A stretch of 64,000 nucleotides of DNA, taken from the NCBI RefSeq assembly GCF_003434305.1, contig NZ_QKKX01000044.1, positions 62,001-126,000 of the forward strand, written 5' to 3'. The position numbers and the translations under genes were made by a program. The notes under the pieces are model-generated. The model was not told the origin of the DNA and made no database searches. It saw only the letters and a list, made by a program, of their open reading frames with translations. This document shows positions 16,766-26,400 of this stretch, piece by piece. How positions within the stretch are numbered: position 1 is the stretch's first letter; every line of letters starts with the position of its first letter. This DNA is from Micromonospora sp. MW-13 (lineage in GTDB: Bacteria > Actinomycetota > Actinomycetes > Mycobacteriales > Micromonosporaceae).

Positions 16766-18349
16766 TCAGGCTCGGCGGCGCGCGACCAGGACGGCGTCGT
16801 GGATGGTGATGTCGCGTCCCTCGGGGTCGACCACGGCGCGTGGCCGGGCCTCGACGGCCAGCACCTGCCACGTGGTGGGGTCGAGCGAGGCCGCGACCTC
16901 CTCGCCGGTGAACATCATCTCCGGGAAGTGCATCCGGCGGGCGGTGGTGCGCAGGTCGAGCGGGTGGTGCCCGACGATCAGCAGGGTGCCCCCGGGGGCC
17001 ACCGCGGCGGCCAGCCGGGCGAACAGCTCCCGGCGCGCCTCGCCCGGCAGGTGCATGAACTGCGACGACACCAGGTCGTACGCGCCCTCGGCGGGCGGCT
17101 GGACGCGCAGGTCCGCGCGCGTCCACTCGATGCGGCCGGCGACCTGCGGACCAGTGGCCGCGGCGTGCGCGGCGGCCCGCTCCAGGGCGGTGCTGGAGAT
17201 GTCGACCGCCGTTACCCGCCAGCCCCGTTCCGCCAGCCAGACAGCATCGGCGCCCTCACCGCAGCCGACGTCGAGCGCCCGGCCCGGGGGCAGCTCGGTG
17301 GCGTCCGCGACGAGCTGGGGGTTCGGGCGTCCGCTCCACACCGCCGCTCGGGCGCGGTAACGCTCCTCCCAGGCGGCCTCCTCGAACATCGTGCGCACCT
17401 GGTGCCGGTAGTCGGCCACGGCGGCACGGCTCTCCTCGGCGACGAGGTCGGCGTTGATCGCCGCGCCGGCGGCCAGGCCCGCCGCGGCGGCCGTGATCAC
17501 CTGGGCGCGTACGTCGGCCACGTTGCCCGCCACCCACACGCCGGGCACGGCGGTGGCCCCGGTCGGGTCGGCGGAGACCTGGCTGCCGATCACCTGCCCA
17601 CCGAACTCCACCTCGACCGGCTTGATCCCCAGCGACTCCAGCACCCCGGCGCGGGCGGTGAACCGCGGCGCGACGACCACCGCGTCCAGCGCGACGACCT
17701 CGCCCGAGGCCAGCCGTACCCCGGTCAGCGTGTCGCCGGCCACCTCGAGCGCCGCGACCGGGCCGGCCACGACGGTGATCCCGCGCGCCGCGAGCCGCTC
17801 GGTCTCCTCCGCGCCGAGCGCCGTGCCGTGCAGCAACAGCAGCACGTGCGGGCTCCACTGCCGCCACAGGTCGGCCTGGTGCACGGCCGTCGGCCCGGTG
17901 GCCAGGACGCCGATGCGCCGGTCCCGGACCTCCCACCCGTGGCAGTACGGGCAGTGCAGCACGTCACGCCCCCACCGCTCGGTCATCCCCGGCACGTCGG
18001 GCAGCTCGTCGACGAGCCCGGTCGTCACCAGCAGCCGCCGCGCCCGCACGCCACGCCCGCCGTCCAGCGTCACGACGAAGCCGTCACCCTCCCGCGACGC
18101 GGCCTCGACCCGCCCGGCGACGACCTCGCCGCCGTACCGGGTCACGTCGGCCCGCCCGGCCGTCACCAGGTCGGCCGGCGGCGTGCCCTCCCGGGCCAGG
18201 TAGTTGTGCACGTGCCCGGCCGGCGCGTTGCGCGGCTGCCCGGCGTCCACCACCAGCACCGACCGCCGCGCCCGCGCCAGCGTCAACGCCCCGCTCAGCC
18301 CGGCGGCGCCGCCACCGACCACCACCACGTCGTACGTCCCGTCCACCAT
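16766..18349 (-). CDS. Thioredoxin-reductase-like oxidoreductase fused to SAM methyltransferase
   Basis: The product is 527 aa from ATG 18349, with GGAGGGA 6 nt upstream. Residues 1-305 are a two-dinucleotide-binding flavoprotein: the FAD site VVVGGGAAGLSGA near residue 9, the redox pair Cys133-Pro-Tyr-Cys136, then VWVAGNVADVRAQV near residue 271. Residues about 325-527 are a class I methyltransferase with motif I ALDVGCGEGAD (358-368) and VTAVDISSTALERA. Such bifunctional proteins are known in actinomycetes, but substrates are not established. The gene stands alone, and a TTGCCA/TGGCAA palindrome 63 bp upstream suggests repression. Confidence 0.88.
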   Translation of the reverse strand: MVDGTYDVVVVGGGAAGLSGALTLARARRSVLVVDAGQPRNAPAGHVHNYLAREGTPPADLVTAGRADVTRYGGEVVAGRVEAASREGDGFVVTLDGGRGVRARRLLVTTGLVDELPDVPGMTERWGRDVLHCPYCHGWEVRDRRIGVLATGPTAVHQADLWRQWSPHVLLLLHGTALGAEETERLAARGITVVAGPVAALEVAGDTLTGVRLASGEVVALDAVVVAPRFTARAGVLESLGIKPVEVEFGGQVIGSQVSADPTGATAVPGVWVAGNVADVRAQVITAAAAGLAAGAAINADLVAEESRAAVADYRHQVRTMFEEAAWEERYRARAAVWSGRPNPQLVADATELPPGRALDVGCGEGADAVWLAERGWRVTAVDISSTALERAAAHAAATGPQVAGRIEWTRADLRVQPPAEGAYDLVSSQFMHLPGEARRELFARLAAAVAPGGTLLIVGHHPLDLRTTARRMHFPEMMFTGEEVAASLDPTTWQVLAVEARPRAVVDPEGRDITIHDAVLVARRRA

Positions 18350-18411
18350 GTCTGTCCCTCCGCTCGTCAGGACCAACCATCCCGCGCACCCCGCCGAACC
18401 GACAAATAAAG

Positions 18412-18426
18412 TTGCCATTCTGGCAA
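18412..18426. promoter_or_regulatory. Palindromic operator TTGCCA-N3-TGGCAA
   Basis: TTGCCATTCTGGCAA has perfect 6-bp arms around three bases and sits beside a rare AT-rich patch (AATAAA), 63 bp upstream of the oxidoreductase/methyltransferase start. It is a likely repressor site overlapping the promoter. No regulator gene is adjacent. Confidence 0.55.
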
Positions 18427-18470
18427 ACGACGAGACCGCGGCGAAGTGACCGTTCGGTGGCAACGGCAAA

Positions 18471-18504
18471 CGGGTACGGCGGTCCCGGGTGACCGCCGTA
18501 CCCG
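18471..18504 (-). terminator. Strong hairpin terminator of the seven-gene operon
   Basis: CGGGTACGGCGGTC and GACCGCCGTACCCG form a perfect 14-bp stem with a 6-nt loop (CCGGGT). It begins 9 nt after the stop codon of the last operon gene and separates it from the upstream region of the next minus-strand gene. Confidence 0.75.
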
Positions 18505-18512
18505 CCCGAGGG

Positions 18513-19547
18513 TCAGTAGCTGACCTTGACCTGCATCTGCCGCCAGGTCTGCGGGCCGACGACCCCGTCGACCGTGACCCCGCGCATCCCCTGGTACCAG
18601 CGCACCCCGGCCTCCGTCCGCGCGTCGAAGGCGCCGGTCGCCCGGCCGCACCGCCGCTCCCCCACGAACCGCTGGACGAAGGCCACGTCGGCGCCGCTCG
18701 TCCCCCGGCGCAGGGTACGCGAGCCGGGCGCCCGCCCGGGCGGCGTCGGCGCGGGCGGCGTGGTCGCCGCGCGCAGGGCGGCGACCGTCCACGGCCCCAC
18801 GACGCCGTCCACCGCCAGTTTCCGGGTCTGCTGGAAGGTACGCACCCACGCCTCGGTGGCGGCCCCGAAGTCACCGTCGACGGCCAGCCTGGCGCCCAGC
18901 CGGTTGGCGACGGTCTGCAACTCGCGCACGTCGCTGCCCCGGCTGCCGCGCCGCAGCACCCGGTCACCGAGCTTCGGCACCGGCGCGGTGACGATCCCCC
19001 AGCTCCGGTCGCTCCGCTCCGCCGACGGGGTGTGGCTGACGCTGACGTGCAGGTGCTTGTCGTGCGGGTTGCTGCCGGTGTACCGGGCCGGGGCGAACCC
19101 CCGGGTCCGGCTCCAGATCGTCCGGTCGAAGATCACGTACTGGGTGGACGGGTGCGCGATGCACTTGCGGATCACCAGCGACGGGTCGATGCCGTCCCGG
19201 TCGACGTCGAGCGCGTTGACCGAGCGGTCGTCCGCGTCCGGGTTGTGGTCGGAGGTGCCGGCCTGGTGGGCGGCGTCACCGATCCAGCCGTCCGAGGCGC
19301 GGTCCCGGTGCGGCCAGCGCCGGTCGATCTCGTCGCGCAGCAGCCGCAGCGTCGGCGCCAGGTGGTACGCCACGAGCCCGGGTGGCTCCGGCGACGGCTC
19401 CTCCTCGGCGGCGAAGAGGTCGTACTCGACCGCCTCCCCGATCCGGCTGCCCGGATCGTCGTCCTCCGGGGTCCGGTCGACGTCGACCTGATCGGTCACC
19501 GCGTCCACCTCGTGCTCCTCTCTGCTGATCGCCGGTGGGGTTGTCAC
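18513..19547 (-). CDS. Endolysin-like protein with two peptidoglycan-binding domains
   Basis: The product is 344 aa from GTG 19547, which overlaps the previous stop by 4 nt (GTGA). The N-terminal 60 residues are acidic and disordered. Residues about 60-190 resemble the phage/prophage M15-like lysin fold: AAHQAGTSDHNPD, VNALDVDRDGID and NPHDKHLHVSVSH supply His/Asp metal-ligand candidates. Two PG_binding_1-type repeats follow (about 195-260 and 275-344; VDGDFGAATEAWVRTFQ, VDGVVGPQTWRQM). There is no signal peptide. It probably cuts or binds peptidoglycan as the last component of the operon. Confidence 0.82.
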   Translation of the reverse strand: MTTPPAISREEHEVDAVTDQVDVDRTPEDDDPGSRIGEAVEYDLFAAEEEPSPEPPGLVAYHLAPTLRLLRDEIDRRWPHRDRASDGWIGDAAHQAGTSDHNPDADDRSVNALDVDRDGIDPSLVIRKCIAHPSTQYVIFDRTIWSRTRGFAPARYTGSNPHDKHLHVSVSHTPSAERSDRSWGIVTAPVPKLGDRVLRRGSRGSDVRELQTVANRLGARLAVDGDFGAATEAWVRTFQQTRKLAVDGVVGPWTVAALRAATTPPAPTPPGRAPGSRTLRRGTSGADVAFVQRFVGERRCGRATGAFDARTEAGVRWYQGMRGVTVDGVVGPQTWRQMQVKVSY

Positions 19548-21421
19548 GCGGCGGTGGGGGTCGCCGGCGCCGGGTCGGGCGTCGGATCGGTGCCGGCCGG
19601 GGCCGGCCGGACGGTGTGCGGCGCGGCGGCGGGCACCTCGGTCACCAACGGGTCGAGGTCCGCGCGGATCGCCGAGACCTGCCAGTAGAAGGCGTGCGAC
19701 GCCTTAGAGCCGTCGACGGTGCGGACCCGGAACTCGCCGGCGGCGACCCGGGACGCCGCCAGCGGCGACACCGGCTCGTCGTCGCCGAAGACCGGGGTGA
19801 GCTGGACGGTGCGGCCCTCCAGCCGGGTCAGCGCCTCGAAGTACTCGGGCAGGTCGACGGTGGCGGTCCCGTCGACGAGCCGCCCCTCGCCCCGGTAGTA
19901 GACGCCGTTCTCGGGGCCCTCCAACGCGGCGTGCACCAGCAGCCGGCGGTCCGGATCGGCCGGGTCGTCGAGCGGGTGGTCGATGACGAACTGCTTGGTC
20001 CGGCCGACGATCTTGCCGGAGGCGGCCTCCAACGAGATCGGGTACGGGCCGCCGGCCGGCCCGGCGTACATCGCCCCGGAGACGAACAGGTCGAAGGTGC
20101 TGATGCCCCCGCCGCTCCAGTCGGGAATCGAGTTCGGGCTCGTCTTCACCCCGAGCCGGCCGTTGACCTGTAGGTCACCGCCGAACAGGCCCCGCTTCTC
20201 CACCCACAGGCAGCCCGCGTCCGGCTCGGAGCTGCCGCCGTGCCCGACGTACACGCCCTGGGTGTTGAGCAGGTACAGCCGCTCCGGGCCGCTCAGGTGC
20301 AGCCGGCCGGCGCCGGCGAGATAGCCCGAGGCGGGGAGGTTGACGGTCCCGCCCACCCCGAGCGCCCCCTGCACGGTCAGGTTCCCGCTGGCGCCGGTCT
20401 CCTTGACCACGGTCAGACCGGCGCCGGCCCTGATCGCCACCTGGCCGTCGCTGACCAGGGTCAGCCCGCCGCGTCCGCGTAACCGGGCGGCCCGCAGCTC
20501 CTGCACCTCCAGGTCCGCGTACGGGCGGCTGTGCAGCGGGTAGCCCAACGAGGGGGTGTCGCTGCTGCGGTCGACCAGTTCGAAGCCGCGGCCGGCCCGG
20601 AAGGAGAGCTGCCCGTGCTGGACGCCGGGCCCCCAGAAGCCCAGGCCGGCGACCACCTGGTCGGCCTGCACGACGGTGCCGTCGAGGCTGCCCAGGTGCA
20701 GCATGCTCTGGCTGATCCGCAGCCGGTCCGCGCCGGCCTGGTGGAAGGTGATCGCGTCGTCGGGGTCGTTGTTGTTGCCGATCCGCAGGACGGTGTTCTC
20801 GCCGGCCGCCGCCCAGTAGCGGATGAACGCCTCGTCGCCGACCCCGCCCCCCGGGTTGCTTGGGAACTGGATCCCGGCCAGCGGCGAGTCGCCGACGGAC
20901 GGCACGATCGCCCCGACCGGCACCCGCAGGCCGGCGACCAGCCGACCGGTGGTCTGCACGGTCACCACGCCCTGGCTGCGGACCACCCGGCCGAGCACGA
21001 TCGCGCGCCCCGGGTCGGCCGGCGGGGCGGTGGTCAGCTCCACCCGGCCCTCCTCGGTCCACCGGGTCTCGGCGGCCACCCCGCCCTCGTCGCGCCGGTC
21101 GGTCAGCGTCTCGGAGTAGCGCAGGGTGACGTGGAACGTGCCGTCGCCGGGCGGGCTCACCCGGCGGATCGCCGGCACCACGACGAGCAGCCCGTCGGCG
21201 TCGACGGCCGCGCCCTCGGCGACCGTGACGTCGCCCCCGGTCGCGCTGAGCTCCAGCCCGCTGACCACGCCGACCGGCTGCCGCAGCCGGGCGGTGAGGT
21301 GCTGGCGGGACAGCAGGTAGTCCACCGCCTGGGCCAGGTCGGCGGCGCGCAGGTACTGGTGGTCGTAGTACCGGGGCCGGGCCATCGGCAGCGGCACGTC
21401 GTTCTTCCAGTTGATCGTCAT
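19544..21421 (-). CDS. Phage tail-fibre-like protein
   Basis: The product is 625 aa from ATG 21421, with GGAG 7 nt upstream; the frame continues upstream but runs into the previous gene. The N-terminus (RPRYYDHQYLRAADLAQA, then GVVSGLEL and VAEGAAVDADGLLVVVP) resembles the attachment domain of phage tail appendages. The middle is a series of short Gly-rich beta repeats, probably a fibre shaft. The C-terminal 150 residues (FVIDHPLDDP, HAALEGPENGVYYRGEG, VDLPEYFEALT, FYWQVSAIRADLDPL) match a C-terminal module recalled from tail fibres and secreted appendage proteins. No signal peptide. It could be the target-recognition element of the assembly. Confidence 0.75.
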   Translation of the reverse strand: MTINWKNDVPLPMARPRYYDHQYLRAADLAQAVDYLLSRQHLTARLRQPVGVVSGLELSATGGDVTVAEGAAVDADGLLVVVPAIRRVSPPGDGTFHVTLRYSETLTDRRDEGGVAAETRWTEEGRVELTTAPPADPGRAIVLGRVVRSQGVVTVQTTGRLVAGLRVPVGAIVPSVGDSPLAGIQFPSNPGGGVGDEAFIRYWAAAGENTVLRIGNNNDPDDAITFHQAGADRLRISQSMLHLGSLDGTVVQADQVVAGLGFWGPGVQHGQLSFRAGRGFELVDRSSDTPSLGYPLHSRPYADLEVQELRAARLRGRGGLTLVSDGQVAIRAGAGLTVVKETGASGNLTVQGALGVGGTVNLPASGYLAGAGRLHLSGPERLYLLNTQGVYVGHGGSSEPDAGCLWVEKRGLFGGDLQVNGRLGVKTSPNSIPDWSGGGISTFDLFVSGAMYAGPAGGPYPISLEAASGKIVGRTKQFVIDHPLDDPADPDRRLLVHAALEGPENGVYYRGEGRLVDGTATVDLPEYFEALTRLEGRTVQLTPVFGDDEPVSPLAASRVAAGEFRVRTVDGSKASHAFYWQVSAIRADLDPLVTEVPAAAPHTVRPAPAGTDPTPDPAPATPTAA

Positions 21422-21473
21422 CGGTTTCTCCGCGCGGTTTCGTAATCGGTGGATACGGACGGGGCGGCAGGGC

Positions 21474-23408
21474 TCATCGGGGCTCCACGGCGTCGTAGCG
21501 CAGGCCGCTGGAGACGTCGCCGCCGGTGGGGTGCCGGGAGCGGCCGAGCCACAGGTGCACCGAACCGTCCACGCCACGGGCCAACTGCCACCGGCGCAGC
21601 ACCCGGGCCCCGGCGCGGCCGATCTCCTCCTCGGGGACGGCCAGTTCGACCACCCCGGCACCGCCGGGGCCGGGCCGCCAGTCGAGCACCCGGCTGTGCC
21701 CGAGCACCGGGGCCGGCGGCCCGTCGCGGGTCGGCTGCTGGATCGGCACCCGCCGCAGCCGCACCGCGGTCGGGTCGCCGGCCAGCGGGGTGGGCACGAG
21801 CGGCACCCAGTTCTCCGGCACGGTGGTGGCGAAGGCGTAGGACAGCTCGGGCACGACCATCGGCCGGCCGGTCGCCGGGTCGACCGGCGGCGGGTCGGGC
21901 ACCGGCGGGCGGGCCGGTACGGCGGACCGGGCGACCTGCGCGCTCCGGTCGATCGCCCGGCCGGTCGCGCCGGTCACCGTACGCTCGATCGCCCAGGCCA
22001 GGTTCGCCATCTCGTCCCGGCCGAACCGGACCTCCTCGACCGGCTCGGAGTCCAGGGTGGCCGCGGCCGTCGCGGGCAGGACGAGCACGTCGGCGGGCCC
22101 GTCGGTGACGGCGCCGGACGGCCGGAACAGCGCCCAGCCCCGCCCACCGGGGGCGGGCGGCACCAGGGTCCGGGTGCCGAACGTGTCCGTGACGATCAGC
22201 GACCGGATCCGGGTGGCCGAGCCGACCGGCAGCTCCAGCGGGACGATGAAGTGGTCGTTGGCGTAGACCAGGCCGTATTCGAGCAGGAACATCCGGGCCA
22301 GGTCGCCAGCGCCCGCCCCGACCTGGCCCAGGTTGATCCGGGAGTCCTCCATCTCCCAGAACCGGGTGGCCGGCATCCCGGCGTAGCCGACCGGGGTGGG
22401 CAGGGTGATCCGGACCAGTTCCTGGCTGGCCGGCTGCGCCTGCAGGGTGTCCGCCGGCGCGTGGTCGAAGTGGTACCAGTCCAGCCGGTCACCGTCGTAC
22501 TCCCGGGCGGTGAGCACCAGCTCACCGGCCGATCCGGCGGCACCGACGGCGAACTCGTACTCCATCCGCTCCCGCTGCCAGGCGGTGCCCTCCAGCCCGG
22601 CCACGCTGATCAGCGGGTGGAAGTCGGCCGGTGGCCACGGTGGGGTCGCCGGCCGGGGGTCGACCCCCGGCGCGATGACCGCCGGTAGCTGTAGCAGGTA
22701 CCCCCCGGGCGGGCCGGGCGGGCGGGGCGGCACCCCGAGCCAGGCCAGCCAGCCGGTGATCGCGGTGTGCAGCGCGCCGGCCAGCGCCGGCGGCACCGGC
22801 AGGTCGGCGTCGACCGTCCCGGCCGCGCAGGCGCGCAGCAGCAGGTCGCCGTGCGGCACCCGGCCGGCGACCACCCGCAGGTAACCGAGCGTGCCCGCAT
22901 CGGCCGCCGACGGGGCGTCCGGGGGCACCGCGGGGATCGGGTAGCGGGCCGCGACCGCCGGGCCCAGCTCGCCGGCGCCGGCCTCGGCCAGCAGCCGCAG
23001 GAACTGCTGGCCGGTCTCCGCCGAGAGGCGCAGGTCGTCGGCGGTGGCCGCGCCCTCCCGCTCGACGAGCGCCTCCAGCGGGATGTCGGCGGGCAGCCCG
23101 ATGGTGCTGCCCGAGGCGGCTCCCGGGCGGTACCGGGTGAACGGGGTCACCTCGGCGTGCACCCGGGCCACCACCGGCGAGCCGGCGTCCTCGCCGGTGA
23201 ACTCGCCGAGCTGCCACTGCCGGGCGAGCAGCCACAGCGGGTCGGCGGTACGCGCCTCCAGCGCCGGGCTCAGGTCGGCGCGCCGGGTACGCGGCTCCAA
23301 CCGGGTCCAGGTGGTCACCGACCCCGGCGGATCCTGCGCCGCGTCCGGGCCGCCGGCTGGCTGCCCGGCGCCCGGCGCCACCAGGTTGTCGTGCCCGAGG
23401 TGGCTCAT
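21474..23408 (-). CDS. Conserved 644-aa component of the giant operon
   Basis: ATG 23408 overlaps the upstream stop (ATGA). The N-terminus contains TWTRLEPRTRRADLSPALEA, followed by DPLWLLARQWQLGEFTGEDAGSPV, a block I associate with uncharacterised proteins in other phyla but cannot name. The rest is mixed alpha/beta with no catalytic motif seen, no signal peptide and no membrane segment. Blocks such as WYHFDHAPADTLQA and MFLLEYGLVYANDHFIVPLELPVG look conserved. Its function is unknown. It is translationally coupled to both neighbours, so it is probably needed in fixed ratio. Confidence 0.7.
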   Translation of the reverse strand: MSHLGHDNLVAPGAGQPAGGPDAAQDPPGSVTTWTRLEPRTRRADLSPALEARTADPLWLLARQWQLGEFTGEDAGSPVVARVHAEVTPFTRYRPGAASGSTIGLPADIPLEALVEREGAATADDLRLSAETGQQFLRLLAEAGAGELGPAVAARYPIPAVPPDAPSAADAGTLGYLRVVAGRVPHGDLLLRACAAGTVDADLPVPPALAGALHTAITGWLAWLGVPPRPPGPPGGYLLQLPAVIAPGVDPRPATPPWPPADFHPLISVAGLEGTAWQRERMEYEFAVGAAGSAGELVLTAREYDGDRLDWYHFDHAPADTLQAQPASQELVRITLPTPVGYAGMPATRFWEMEDSRINLGQVGAGAGDLARMFLLEYGLVYANDHFIVPLELPVGSATRIRSLIVTDTFGTRTLVPPAPGGRGWALFRPSGAVTDGPADVLVLPATAAATLDSEPVEEVRFGRDEMANLAWAIERTVTGATGRAIDRSAQVARSAVPARPPVPDPPPVDPATGRPMVVPELSYAFATTVPENWVPLVPTPLAGDPTAVRLRRVPIQQPTRDGPPAPVLGHSRVLDWRPGPGGAGVVELAVPEEEIGRAGARVLRRWQLARGVDGSVHLWLGRSRHPTGGDVSSGLRYDAVEPR

Positions 23409-26400
23409 CTGCCCTCCTGCTCACCCGGCGCGGCAGGCGCCGCGTCCGGTACGAAGTCGGTGGTGGTCGCCGCCTCGGCGACGTTGGTCGGCAGGTAGAA
23501 GGCGGGCAGGAACTGCCCGCCGGCACCGAGCGAGTCGAGGTCGGTGACCCGGGCGACGGCCAGGTCGAGGGTCTCCTCGACGGCCTGGGCGAGCCCCGCC
23601 GGCTGCCAGGTCGCGGCGCCGTCGGCGCTGACCGCCAGCAGCACCGCCTGGGCAGCGGCCCCGGCCGGCGCGTCGTACTCGAAGGTCAGTCCGGTCCGCG
23701 TCGTGGCCGCCGGCACCACCTCGGTCCACTCGTCGACGAGCAGGCCGTGCACCGGCCGGGTCGGGTCGAGGTCGCCGAGGCTGACCAGGACCAGCGAGGT
23801 CGGCTGGCTGTCCGGCCGCGGCGCGGCCTCACCGACCCACCGGTCACCGGCCTGGTACGGCAGCTGGGCGACCCGGACCCGCGCCGGCACCCGCACCGTC
23901 CCGCCCGCGCCGAGCGCGTCGGCGTAGGTCAGCACCTCCTGCAGCCGGCCGACGGCCGGGCGGACCCGGCCGTAGCGGGCCAGCCAGCGCCGTACCGGGT
24001 GGGGCGAGCCGCCCTGGAGTGCGTCGCTGGCGGCGAGCGCGGTGGTCAGCGCGACCGGGTCGGGGACCCGGCTGGCCGACAGCACCGGCATGTCGGCGCC
24101 GAGCAGGGCCCGGACCCGGGCGACGTGCAGCTCACGTCGGTCCGTCGGCGGCGCGGTCGGGTCGTCGAAGTCGGTCGCCGGCACGCAGACACAGCCGTCC
24201 AGCGGGCACGGGGGGCGTCCGCGTGCGCCGGCCACCAGCCGGCAGTGCGCGGCGACCCGGCGGGCCAGCTCGTCCCCGGCGGACCGGGCGGCCTCTGCGG
24301 CGGTGGCGGCGGCCCCGGTCCCCGGCGGCGACGGGAGCACCCCGACGATCCCGAAGCCGGCGGCCGTGCGCAGCAGGGCACGCACGGTGGCCTCGTCCCA
24401 TCCCGGGTCGTCCGGGCTGCCGGCGGCGCGCAGCCCCGCGGCGGTGTCGCGGGCGAGCTGCCACAGCTCGGTGGCCTCGTTCCGGGTCGCGTCGTCGACC
24501 TGCGCCGGCGCGTCGGAGTCGGTGCCGAGGTCGGCGGCGAGCAGTTGCCGCCCCCGGCCGAACAGGTCGCGCAGCGCCGCGACCGCGGCGAGGAACTCCG
24601 CCAGGCTGACCCGGGAGGCCGGCCAGCCGGGTGCCCGGTCGTAGTCCAGCTCCAGCCGCCAGTCGGGGGTCACCTGGGGCGGCGCGAGACGGCTCCAGGC
24701 GACCAGTTCGATGCGTCGGTCCAGGTCGGTGCCGGCCGGGGCCCCCGGGTGCGGCGGCGCGGCGAGGTGGTCCACCGCCGCCGCCTGGAGGCGGTCCAGG
24801 CTGCCCTCGACGTGGTCGGTGACGACGACGCCGTCCGGCGCGTGCCAGCGCATCCGCCAGCACACCCGGTTGGCCGGCGGCAGCAGCGCGGCGGTCAGCG
24901 CGTCGACCGCGGCGCCGATGATCCGGGGCTGCTCGGCGCGGCCGGCCGGCCAGTCCACCCGCCGGTCGGCGAACCGGGCGTCGAGGTTGAACAGCACGGC
25001 GACCCGGTGGGTGACGCTCACCCCGCTGGCCGGGGTGCGGGTGAAGTGCAGCTCGGGCGGGCTGCCGGCCGCGCCGGAGGCGACGTCCACCGCCGCGGCG
25101 GCACGGTCCATGTCGCCCACGGCGAGCTGGTGCACGCCCTCGGCGAGCAGGGCGTCGGCCACCGCGTCGGCGTGGTCGGCCAGCTCGGCGAGCACCTCGC
25201 CGACGGCGATCCGGGCGCTGCCGGGCAGCTTCGCCAGCTCGGCGGCGAGCGCGCCGGCCCGGTGCAGCCGGTGCAGCTCCAACCCGTCGGCGACGGCGGT
25301 GGAGGCGACGGCGCCGACGATGTCCGGCGGGCCGTCCCCGGGGGTCGGGTCGACCCGGTGCGCGCGGACCGGGGCCAGCCGGCGGAACAGCGGGACGTAC
25401 TGGTCGAGCGGGCCGCCCGGGTGATCGTGCAGGCCCCGCTCGAAGCGGTAGCCGAGCAGTTCGCCCAGCGCCTGCCCGTCGCGCATGCCGGCGAGGAGTT
25501 GCCCGGCCAGCCGGACCCGGCGCGAAGAGAGATCGACCGCCACCGGGTTGTCGTCGCCGCCGCCGTGCGAGCGCCACGGGCTGCGCAGCACCGCGGCGGT
25601 GACCGCCTGCGCCGGGGACGGGGCGTGCACGTGGCCGGCGCCGGCCGGGGCCGCCACGAGCTGCGCCGGCGCGGCGTTGTCCGGCACGTGCGCGGGCCGG
25701 TCGACCAGCGCGGGCGGCGGCGCCGGGCGCAGGTCGGTGAGCCAGCCGTACGCGCCGACGTGCACCCCGTCGGGCGTCCCGGCCGGCCGGGTGGCGGCCA
25801 GCCGGTCCAGCCGGGTGCTGGCCAGCGAGGTGATCCAGGCGTCCAGCCGGTGTGCGGTGAGCCCGAGGGTCCCGGCGACGTACCGGTCCAGGTCGGCCGG
25901 GTCGAGGGCGGCCGGGCCGTTCTCGGCGGGGGTCAGCCCGGTCGCCAGGTCGGCCAGCGCGTCGCGCAGTTCGCGCAGGTCGGCGGTGGCCAGCCGGTGC
26001 CGGGTGTCGTCGTCCCCGGCCGCGGCGGCGAGGTACTCGCCCACGCTGCGACCGCCGGTGCCGGGCACGGTGACCGCCAGCCGCCGGCGCAGCGTCGGGG
26101 TGACCTCGCCCGGTCGGATGTCGACCAGTTCCGGCTCGGGGATCTCGGCGGCGGCCGGCAGCCCGGCGGCCTCGGCGAGCAGGTCGGCGGCGGCCGAGTG
26201 TTCGGCGATCAGCGCCGCCCGCAGCAGCCGGTGGAACAGCGGCACCGGCCCCGCCGAGGCGGGCGCGGCCGGGATCTGGTCGCCGCGCAGGCCCACGGCG
26301 GCGAGCGCGTCGAGGTAGGCGCGGATCCGTTCGGCGCGGTCCGGGCCGGATGCGGCCACCAGCGGGGTGCCCAGCGCGAAGGCGTCCTTGGCGAAGACCG

